Assembly (NCBI GenBank): GCA_017881985.1 | Contig: JADGQH010000098.1 | Span: forward strand, 1-10,329 | Direction of reading: 5' to 3' | Source of the DNA: Chloroflexota bacterium | GTDB taxonomy: Bacteria; Chloroflexota; Limnocylindria; Limnocylindrales; CSP1-4 | Length of the DNA: 10,329 bases | Shown: in pieces, positions 5,112 through 10,329 of the stretch | How positions within the stretch are numbered: the first letter of the stretch is position 1 | How the letters are laid out: each line of letters begins with the position of its first letter | The notes under the pieces: generated by a model | What the model saw: the letters and a program-made list of their open reading frames with translations, nothing else | Database searches by the model: none | What the model was told of the DNA's origin: nothing | Made by a program: the position numbers and the translations under genes

Positions 5112-6791
5112 ATGGATGCCGTCCGACCACTTGCGCCCGCCCCGCTCGCTCGCGGCGGGTCCGGGGCCGTGGTCGCGCCGCACCACCTGGCCACCGCGGC
5201 CGGCCTTGGCATCCTCCGATCGGGCGGAAGCGCCGTCGACGCCGCGATCGCCACGAACGCGGTCCTGGGTGTCGTCATGGGCGAGGCCTGCGGCCTCGGC
5301 GGCGACGCGTTCTGGCTCGTGTGGGACGAGGCGGCCGGCGCCCAGGCCGCGCTCAACGGGTCGGGACGCGCGCCCGCGAGCGTCGACCCCGCCCGGCTTC
5401 GCGCCAGCGGGCTCGCAGCGCTCCCCTTCCGCGGGCCGCTCACGATCACCGTCCCGGGTGCCGTCCGATCGTGGGCCGACGCGCACGCCCGCTGGGGGCG
5501 TCTGCCCGTCGCCGCGCTGCTCGCCCCCGCCATCGAGCTGGCCCGGGACGGCTTCCCCGCTGACGAGCTCTTCACCCGGGCCGTGGAGGGATCCGCCCGG
5601 GTCTTCGACGTCGAGCTTGGCTCGCTCGCCCACGGGTTCCTACAGGTCTACCGGCCCGGCGGGCGGCCCTGGCGCCTGGGCGAACGGGTCCGCCTGCCCG
5701 CGCTCGCGGCGACGCTGGAGCGGCTCGCCACGGTCGGGCTCGACGACTTCTACGAGGGCGAGATCGCGGCGCGGCAGGCCGCGGCGCTCGCGGCGGCTGG
5801 CGCCGCGTGCGCCCGGTCGGACCTGGCGGCCCACGCGTCAACCTGGGAGACGCCGCTGGCCCTCGACTATCGCGGCATCACTGCGACCACGCACCCGCCC
5901 AACAGCTCGGGCGTGATCGGCCTGGAGGTCCTGAACATCCTGCGGGCGCTCCCGGCACCGAGTCCCGCCGACTTCGTCCCCGGCGGCGGGGGCGTCACTG
6001 CCGGCCCCGATCTGCGCTGGGTCCACCTCGGGATCGAGGCGACGAAGCTGGCCCTCGCCGATCGCGACGCCCACCTGACGGACCCGGCCTTCGGCTCGAT
6101 CCCGGTAGATCGCCTGCTGGACCCGGCGTACGGGGCCGAGCTGGCCGGGTGGATCGATGCCAGCCATGCCGCTGACCCGCCTCCGGCGACGAATCCGCCC
6201 GGCGGCGGGACGATCTACCTGGCGGCCGTCGACCGCGAGGGCAACGCGGTGAGCCTGATCGAATCGAACTACGCGGGCTTCGGCTCCGGGATCGTGGACC
6301 CGGCGACCGGGATCGCCTACCAGAATCGCGGGAGCTATTTCAGCCTGGACCCGGGACACCCGAACGTGCTGGCCCCCGGCAAGCGCACGCTCCACACGCT
6401 CCTGCCCGGCATGCTGTTGCGCGACGGGCGCCCCTGGGTGGTCCATGGGTCCATGGGCGGCGACGCGCAGCCGGCGATCTTCGCCCAGGTCGTGTCGGCA
6501 CTGGTGGACGGTGGCGTGGACGTCGCGACCGCGGTCGCGTCGCCGCGCTGGCACGCGGCGTCGCCCCGCCATTTCGCGCCCCCGGACTCGGTCGTCATCG
6601 AGCCGCGCTTCCGTGACGGGCTCCTTGCCGGGCTGGCCGCGATGGGCCACCGCCTCGACGTCCGCGCGCCGTTCGACGGCGGGCTGGGGCATGCCCACGC
6701 GATCGAGCTGGTGGAGGGCGGTCCCGCTCGCGGCGGCACCCTGGCAGCGGCGGCCGATCCGCGCTCCCTCGGGCTCCCGGCCGCCTGGTGA
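5112..6791 (+). CDS. Gamma-glutamyltransferase-family Ntn hydrolase (YwrD/acylase-like)
   Basis: The product belongs to the GGT family, whose proenzymes cleave themselves at a threonine that becomes the N-terminal nucleophile and then hydrolyse or transfer gamma-glutamyl or other acyl groups. The 559 residues have normal length. Seen: SGGSAVDAAIATNAVLGV (37-54), GLGGDAFWLVW (61-71), NGSGRAP with Arg86, the processing site GGG-TIYLAAVDREGNAVSL with Thr367, FGSGIVDP (390-397), and the GSMGGDAQP loop (446-454). Predicted large and small chains are about 366 and 193 residues. There is no signal peptide, so it should act in the cytoplasm, unlike periplasmic E. coli GGT. Residues that hold the glutamate amino and carboxylate groups in E. 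coli GGT appear replaced, pointing to an acylase or amidohydrolase-like relative (YwrD, HpxW or cephalosporin acylase type). The start at 5112 follows the -10 box and avoids overlap with the divergent MFS gene. Confidence 0.9.
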   Translation: MDAVRPLAPAPLARGGSGAVVAPHHLATAAGLGILRSGGSAVDAAIATNAVLGVVMGEACGLGGDAFWLVWDEAAGAQAALNGSGRAPASVDPARLRASGLAALPFRGPLTITVPGAVRSWADAHARWGRLPVAALLAPAIELARDGFPADELFTRAVEGSARVFDVELGSLAHGFLQVYRPGGRPWRLGERVRLPALAATLERLATVGLDDFYEGEIAARQAAALAAAGAACARSDLAAHASTWETPLALDYRGITATTHPPNSSGVIGLEVLNILRALPAPSPADFVPGGGGVTAGPDLRWVHLGIEATKLALADRDAHLTDPAFGSIPVDRLLDPAYGAELAGWIDASHAADPPPATNPPGGGTIYLAAVDREGNAVSLIESNYAGFGSGIVDPATGIAYQNRGSYFSLDPGHPNVLAPGKRTLHTLLPGMLLRDGRPWVVHGSMGGDAQPAIFAQVVSALVDGGVDVATAVASPRWHAASPRHFAPPDSVVIEPRFRDGLLAGLAAMGHRLDVRAPFDGGLGHAHAIELVEGGPARGGTLAAAADPRSLGLPAAW

Positions 6792-7339
6792 GCGCCTCGT
6801 CGGGACGCGATCCCCTCTTCCACCCGGGAGCGCGTGCCGCGGTCCTGCGGCGGTTCGGCACCCTCACCATCGACGACCTGCACGCGTTGGACGCGGCCGT
6901 CCGCGCCCTGAGCGCGGAGAAGCCATATCGCGGGCGGGTGGACAAGGGCTTCTCGCTGGCGTGGTACGAGGGCCCACGGTTGACGACGTCGGAGGGCAGG
7001 GAGGTCAATGCGCTGTTCGAGGCGGTTGTCGTCGCCGTCGCGTCCGGGCTGACCGGGCTGGACGTCGGGCGGTTCGGTGGGCGGCTGAGCGGCCGGGAGC
7101 AGGCCGGTGTCTTCGGCGACCTGGGGCGCTTCCTGCGCCCCGGCTCGGCCGCCCGGCCGCTCCAGCACGCGGCGATCGGGCTGATCGACGATGCGGTGGC
7201 GCCCTGGGATCCGCGCCTCGCGATCATGGCCTGCTGGAACGTGGCATGCGCGGCAACCCTCCGGGCGCACCTGGCCCTCCCGGTCGTCGACGTGCTCGAG
7301 CGCGCCTGGCGTCAGGCGCTCGGAGATCCGCCCGCCTGA
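6788..7339 (+). CDS. Hypothetical protein, 183 residues, coupled to the GGT-family gene
   Basis: I do not recognise this family. The GTG start overlaps the stop of the GGT-family gene as GTGA, so it should be translated by coupling and is probably functionally linked. The product is soluble, with no signal peptide or membrane segment. It is mostly helical by eye: an N-terminal helix with FGTLTIDDLHALDAAVRAL (23-41), a stretch rich in aromatic and basic residues (KPYRGRVDKGFSLAWYEGP, 45-63), an Ala/Val-rich helix (AVVVAVASGL, 79-88), and a C-terminal helical part with two cysteines (ACWNVACAATLRAHLALP). No catalytic motif stands out. The arrangement suggests an accessory protein for the GGT-family enzyme or an independent enzyme in the same pathway. 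Confidence 0.75.
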   Translation: MSASSGRDPLFHPGARAAVLRRFGTLTIDDLHALDAAVRALSAEKPYRGRVDKGFSLAWYEGPRLTTSEGREVNALFEAVVVAVASGLTGLDVGRFGGRLSGREQAGVFGDLGRFLRPGSAARPLQHAAIGLIDDAVAPWDPRLAIMACWNVACAATLRAHLALPVVDVLERAWRQALGDPPA

Positions 7340-7396
7340 CGGTCGCGGCCTGCGCGGGAACCGCACCGGGGCACCGCGCCCAACGCCGGGGACGCG

Positions 7397-7405
7397 TGCG
7401 ATACT
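7397..7405 (+). promoter_or_regulatory. Candidate extended -10 promoter of the zinc-ribbon gene
   Basis: TGCGATACT reads as an extended -10 element (TG-n-GATACT, hexamer 4 of 6 to TATAAT). A transcript starting about 7 bases later would have a leader of roughly 55 bases containing GGAGGA. It lies in the 128-bp gap after the 183-residue gene. No -35 is needed for this promoter type and none is seen. Confidence 0.35.
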
Positions 7406-7457
7406 CGCCCCCGGACCAGCCATCACCTGCGGCGCACGCCACGTCCGCACCGTCCGC

Positions 7458-7463
7458 GGAGGA
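7458..7463 (+). promoter_or_regulatory. Ribosome binding site of the zinc-ribbon gene
   Basis: GGAGGA lies 4 bases before the GTG at 7468. It is strong but unusually close. It favours this GTG over another in-frame GTG at 7396, which has no ribosome site. Confidence 0.6.
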
Positions 7464-7467
7464 CCCG

Positions 7468-7731
7468 GTGACCTCGAACATCTCCCAGTCCTACCCATAC
7501 TCGAGCGAGTCCGAGGTCGAGCGCGCCGCGGCCGTGAACGCGACCGTCGCCGCCCACGCGGGCCTCGATGTGACGATCGCGGGCGACTCCTCGCCCCTCG
7601 ACGGGGGCGAGCGCTGGTGGACGTACCACCACGCCGGCTGCGGCGGCACCTTACACGCGGCCGGCTATGCGCGCGACCAGCACGCGGTCTACGTCGTGTG
7701 CGACCGCTGCGGGAAGACCGCGCTCCGCTGA
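7468..7731 (+). CDS. Small zinc-ribbon-like protein, 87 residues
   Basis: A small soluble protein of unrecognised family. The N-terminal half is polar and acidic (YPYSSESEVERAAAVNATVAAH, residues 10-30 and on) and may be helical. The C-terminal half holds an H-x2-C pair (His55, Cys58 in HHAGCGG) and a C-x2-C pair (Cys78, Cys81 in VVCDRCGK) separated by about 20 residues with beta-strand character. That pattern fits a zinc ribbon, but no structure-specific family is evident, so the function (nucleic-acid binding, chaperone or regulator) is open. The start at GTG 7468 is chosen for the GGAGGA site; starting at GTG 7396 would add 24 residues rich in Ser, Pro and Ala. The azlC start follows 31 bp after the stop, so the genes may share a transcript. 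Confidence 0.72.
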   Translation: MTSNISQSYPYSSESEVERAAAVNATVAAHAGLDVTIAGDSSPLDGGERWWTYHHAGCGGTLHAAGYARDQHAVYVVCDRCGKTALR

Positions 7732-7762
7732 GGGTTTCCACCCGACCCGACCGACGACGCCC

Positions 7763-8566
7763 ATGACGCGTGCCCAGGGTGCCGAGCCTGGCGCACCCAC
7801 CCTCCGGGCCGCGCGCCGCCGGCTGCTGTTCGACATGCTCGGGATCGTCGCATCGGCCGCGGGTTTCGGGGTGGTCTTCGGGCTCACGGCGCGGGCGAAC
7901 GGGTTCTCCCCGGTGGAGGCGGTCGCGTTCTCGGTGATCGTGTTTGCGGGCGCGTCGCAGTTCATCGCCGCGGGGATGATCGGGGCCGGGTTCGGCTGGC
8001 CCGCGGTCGTGGTCCTGACCGGGCTCGTCAATTCCCGGCATCTCCTGTACGCGGCCGCCCTCGGCCCGTGGCTGCGGGACCGGCCGCGCGGCGAGCGGGC
8101 GCTCATGGCGCACGTCCTGACGGACGAGTCGTTCGCGCTCAGCCTGGTCCATTTCCGTCGGCTCGGGTTCGCCGATCACCGTGGCTACTGGCTGGCCGCA
8201 ATCGGGGGCGTCTTCATCCCGTGGAATGTCGCGACGGTCGTTGGCGTCCTGGGCGGCCAGGTCATCCCCGACCCTCGGGTCGTCGGGCTCGACATCGTGT
8301 TCCCCGCCGCGATGGCCGGGCTCGCCGTCGGGCTCGCGACCGGGCGGCGCGAGGTCGTCGCCGGGGTCGCCGCGGTGGGGCTCGCGCTCGTCGTCGGGCT
8401 CGCGGTCGACCCACGCGCGGGCGTCCTTGCGGGAGGATTCCTCGGCCCGGTCGCCGGCCTTCTTGTCCCGCGCCGCGACCCGGCAGTCCCGGAGGCCGAC
8501 GAGCTGCCCGCCGACCCGGCCTCGTTCAGCGTGCCGAATCGTTCCGACGACGGCCTCGCCCCGTGA
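7763..8566 (+). CDS. azlC: AzlC family branched-chain amino-acid exporter, large subunit
   Basis: AzlC with AzlD forms an inner-membrane exporter for branched-chain amino acids (as in YgaZH of E. coli and BrnFE of Corynebacterium). The 267-residue product has several hydrophobic segments and the family signatures: FGVVFGLTARANGFSP (35-50), FAGASQF (61-67), NSRHLLY (90-96) and LTDESFAL (119-126). The last 35 or so residues form an acidic, Asp/Pro/Ser-rich soluble tail not typical of short AzlC proteins. The ATG at 7763 precedes a basic stretch (RAARRR) and then the first membrane segment. There is no clear Shine-Dalgarno site upstream, so the start is less certain than the frame. azlD follows 10 bp after the stop. 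Confidence 0.93.
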   Translation: MTRAQGAEPGAPTLRAARRRLLFDMLGIVASAAGFGVVFGLTARANGFSPVEAVAFSVIVFAGASQFIAAGMIGAGFGWPAVVVLTGLVNSRHLLYAAALGPWLRDRPRGERALMAHVLTDESFALSLVHFRRLGFADHRGYWLAAIGGVFIPWNVATVVGVLGGQVIPDPRVVGLDIVFPAAMAGLAVGLATGRREVVAGVAAVGLALVVGLAVDPRAGVLAGGFLGPVAGLLVPRRDPAVPEADELPADPASFSVPNRSDDGLAP

Positions 8567-8576
8567 GGCGCCGGGC

Positions 8577-8909
8577 ATGAACGTCGGGCTGGTCGGCCTC
8601 GCGCTCCTCATGTTCGCGGTCACGTACCCGTCGCGCGCGATCCCGCTCCTCGCCCCTGCCTTCGAGCGCCTTCCGCCCCGCGCCCTCGAGTACCTTCGGC
8701 TCGTCGGGCCGGCAGTCCTCGGAGCGATTGCCGCGTCGCAAGTGCTGCTCACGACCGGCGCCGGTGGTCACACCACATTCCACGTCGGGATCGACGCGGT
8801 GGCCGTGCTGGCGTGTGCCGCCCTGGTCGCGTGGCGGAGGAACCTCTTCCTGGGGCTGCTCGTGGCGGTCGTGGCTGCGGCCGTCGCCCGGGCCCTCGGC
8901 GCCGGCTGA
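8577..8909 (+). CDS. azlD: AzlD family branched-chain amino-acid exporter, small subunit
   Basis: The small membrane partner of AzlC. The 110-residue product has the normal length and three or four hydrophobic segments, with the AzlD signature near the N-terminus (AVTYPSRAIPLL, 14-25) followed by LVGPAVLGAIAA (42-53). The ATG at 8577 lies 10 bp after the azlC stop, and a GAGG made partly by the azlC stop codon sits 8 bases upstream, so the pair is an operon with likely coupled translation. The gene ends facing the M20 peptidase gene, 78 bp away. Confidence 0.93.
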   Translation: MNVGLVGLALLMFAVTYPSRAIPLLAPAFERLPPRALEYLRLVGPAVLGAIAASQVLLTTGAGGHTTFHVGIDAVAVLACAALVAWRRNLFLGLLVAVVAAAVARALGAG

Positions 8910-8987
8910 GCGGCGGCCGCTCGGAGCCGCGGTCGCGTCGCGGGCCGACCGTGCCGGCAACTGCGGCCGGGGAGCGCACCTGGCCCG
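8910..8987. other. Convergent gap between azlD and the M20 peptidase
   Basis: This 78-bp gap separates two converging genes and would be expected to hold a bidirectional terminator. Only short imperfect GC stems are seen, for example GCGGC/GCCGC at 8913-8930. No T-run follows on either strand. Confidence 0.4.
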
Positions 8988-10217
8988 TCAGCGTGAGGCG
9001 TCGGCCCGCCAGGCCGCGATCTCCGGGTCGCGCCCTGTCGCGAGGAGCAGCGCGGCAAACAGCGCCGTCCGGGGGACGATGCTCGACGCGTCCAGCCATT
9101 CGTCCGGCGAGTGATCCAGGCCGCCGATCGGGCCCAGGCCGTCGAGCGTCGGCACCCCCATCCCCGCGGTCGTGTTGGCATCCGAGGCGCCACCAGTCGC
9201 GGCATCCCGGGCCGCGAAGCCCAGCCGGCCGGCGAGGGCCTGCGCATGCTCGACCAGCCGGGCCGAGCGCGCCAGCTTCTCCATCGGCCAGTGGCGGTGG
9301 CGCTCCACCGCGGTCACGACCACGTCGGGGACGGTGGGGGTGGCGGCGAGCGCCTGGATCGCGGCGATCGCTGCCTCGAGACCGGCTCGATCCGTCGCCC
9401 GCAGATCGACCTGGAGGACCGCCTGCCCGGCCACGACGTTCGAGCGCGTCCCGGCCTCGATGACGCCGACGTTGCACGTGACGCCGGGCCACCGGCCCGT
9501 GAGCGCGTGGAGGCCGACCACCTGGTGCGCCGCCTCGAGGATCGCGCTGCGCCCCTTCTCGGGCTCGACGCCCGCGTGCGCCTCGCGGCCCGTGATCGTC
9601 ACCACGTAGTCGACCACCCCCTTGCGGGACGAGACGATGTCACCGTTCGCGCGGGCGCACTCGAGGACGAAGGCCAGGTCGCTTTCCGCCGCGACCCGCC
9701 GAACGTGGGGCGTGGAGACGGGCGAGCCGATCTCCTCGTCCGGGTTCGCGATGACCGTCAGCCGCTCAAAGGGGAGCGTGCCCTGCGCCCGGACCGCCTC
9801 GAGCCCGTAGAGCAGGGCGAGCAGGCCTGCCTTCATGTCGGTCACCCCGGGTCCGGTCGCGATCCCGCCGGCGAGCCGGAATGGCCGCTGGGCGACCGTG
9901 CCGAGCGGGAAGACCGTGTCGGTGTGCCCGATCAGCAGCGCCCGCGGACCGCCGGGCGCGCCCCGGAAGACCGCCTCGACCGTGTCGCCGAGCCTCCCGG
10001 CCGGGTCCTCGTGACGGGTGACCTCGCCGCCGATCCGGGCGAGGAAGGCGGCGGTCCAGGTCGCGATCTCGTTCACGCCGTCGCGGTCGTAGCTCCCACA
10101 GTCGACGTTGACGAGGCGGGCCAGGTCGGCGAGCAGGGCCGGTTCGGCCGCGCCGATCCGATCGCGAAGCGCGGCAAGCTCATCGTCGGCGACGAGGGCA
10201 GTCGACCCGGTCGCCAT
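8988..10217 (-). CDS. M20 family metallopeptidase, glutamate carboxypeptidase (CPG2)-like
   Basis: A two-zinc exopeptidase or amidohydrolase of the M20/ArgE-DapE-CPG2 family. CPG2 members remove C-terminal glutamate from folates and N-acyl or peptidyl glutamate. The 409-residue product shows the full metal set: His98 and Asp100 in GHTDTVFPLG, bridging Asp127 in GPGVTDMKAG, general base Glu161 and metal ligand Glu162 in NPDEEIGS, Glu186 in LECAR, and His369 in GLDHSPDEW. From memory of CPG2 (His112, Asp141, Glu175/176, Glu200, His385) the spacings match exactly for the first four and within two residues for the last. A dimerisation domain (about 200-315) contains GREAHAG. There is no signal peptide, so the enzyme is probably cytoplasmic, unlike CPG2. 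The ATG at 10217 lies one base after the stop of the preceding gene (TGA-G-ATG), indicating coupling. Exact substrate is unknown. Confidence 0.92.
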   Translation of the reverse strand: MATGSTALVADDELAALRDRIGAAEPALLADLARLVNVDCGSYDRDGVNEIATWTAAFLARIGGEVTRHEDPAGRLGDTVEAVFRGAPGGPRALLIGHTDTVFPLGTVAQRPFRLAGGIATGPGVTDMKAGLLALLYGLEAVRAQGTLPFERLTVIANPDEEIGSPVSTPHVRRVAAESDLAFVLECARANGDIVSSRKGVVDYVVTITGREAHAGVEPEKGRSAILEAAHQVVGLHALTGRWPGVTCNVGVIEAGTRSNVVAGQAVLQVDLRATDRAGLEAAIAAIQALAATPTVPDVVVTAVERHRHWPMEKLARSARLVEHAQALAGRLGFAARDAATGGASDANTTAGMGVPTLDGLGPIGGLDHSPDEWLDASSIVPRTALFAALLLATGRDPEIAAWRADASR

Positions 10218-10218
10218 C

Positions 10219-10329
10219 TCAGCCGCCCCCGGCGGCGCCGGGCGTGGACGGCGTTCCCCCGCCGGGCGTGGCGGGCGTCCCGTCGCCGGGTGCCGCCGGT
10301 GCGCGCCCGAGCGCCCAGCCGACGAACGG
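10219..10329 (-). CDS. C-terminal end of an unidentified protein, cut by window edge
   Basis: The last 36 residues of a gene entering from the right edge. It begins PFVGWALGRAP and ends in a Gly/Pro/Thr/Ala-rich tail with repeated TPG-type units (TPATPGGGTPSTPG). The tail looks like a disordered extension after a domain or membrane segment. The TGA stop is one base from the M20 ATG, so the two genes are almost surely one operon. The 36 visible residues do not identify a family. The reading frame is supported by the tight stop/start junction rather than by homology. Confidence 0.6.
   Translation of the reverse strand, partial: PFVGWALGRAPAAPGDGTPATPGGGTPSTPGAAGGG

Noticed and set aside
5060..5575. 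N-terminal extension of the MFS gene
   Set aside because: It would lie opposite the first 460 bases of the GGT-family gene, and the added part is Ala/Pro/Ser/Arg-rich. TM1 begins right after the ATG at 5059.
7352..7379. GCGCGG / CCGCGC stem after the 183-residue gene as a terminator
   Set aside because: Only 6 pairs around a 16-base loop and no T-run; not distinguishable from chance in this composition.
7396..7467. GTG at 7396 as start of the zinc-ribbon gene
   Set aside because: In frame, but without a ribosome site and coinciding with the candidate extended -10 element. The GTG at 7468 has GGAGGA in front.
6335..8752. Minus-strand open frame of 805 codons opposite the GGT-family gene through azlD
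   Set aside because: It spans five well-supported plus-strand genes and has an Arg/Pro/Gly/Glu-rich composition with no recognisable motif. It is a GC-driven shadow.
1..10329. CRISPR array, mobile element, toxin-antitoxin or defence island
   Set aside because: No spaced direct repeats, transposase, integrase, terminal repeats or known defence domains are seen on either strand; the gene set is metabolic and transport.

Overview
The window is very GC-rich (about 70% by eye) bacterial chromosome, tightly packed, with GTG starts, 4-base stop/start overlaps and long spurious open frames opposite nearly every gene. I see no IS element, integrase, phage gene, CRISPR array, rRNA or tRNA. The gene set (HPr and Enzyme I, NAD-type glutamate dehydrogenase, DegV, AzlCD, a CPG2-like M20 peptidase) and the several -10 boxes placed so that transcripts would start at the start codon fit a high-GC Chloroflexota or Actinomycetota-like organism. 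This placement is inference; no marker gene in the window settles it.

Left part, minus strand, read right to left: an MFS transporter (5059-3761), a DegV-family lipid-binding protein (3662-2811), a 424-bp non-coding gap, glutamate dehydrogenase gdhA (2386-1121), a perfect 18-bp hairpin (1013-1052), HPr ptsH (857-573), and the first 192 codons of PTS Enzyme I ptsI (576-1). ptsI overlaps ptsH by 4 bp, runs off the window edge, and is cut just after its phosphorylated histidine.

Middle and right part, plus strand: a gamma-glutamyltransferase-family Ntn hydrolase (5112-6791), divergent from the MFS gene across only 52 bp. A 183-residue protein of unknown family overlaps its stop codon (6788-7339). 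Next come a small zinc-ribbon-like protein (7468-7731) and the branched-chain amino-acid exporter pair azlC (7763-8566) and azlD (8577-8909). Convergent on the minus strand are a CPG2-like M20 metallopeptidase (10217-8988) and, one base upstream of its start, the Gly/Pro/Thr-rich C-terminus of another protein (10329-10219).

Functionally the window leans toward amino-acid and especially glutamate handling: glutamate oxidation (gdhA), hydrolysis of acyl or gamma-glutamyl amides (GGT family), removal of C-terminal glutamate-like residues (M20/CPG2) and export of branched-chain amino acids (azlCD). A PTS phosphorelay start sits beside them with no sugar-specific EII in view. Nothing seen amounts to a clearly new system. 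The items most worth a second look are the altered substrate pocket of the GGT-family enzyme and its overlapping unknown partner, the zinc-ribbon-like small protein, the cluster of leaderless-type promoters and the long perfect hairpin after gdhA.
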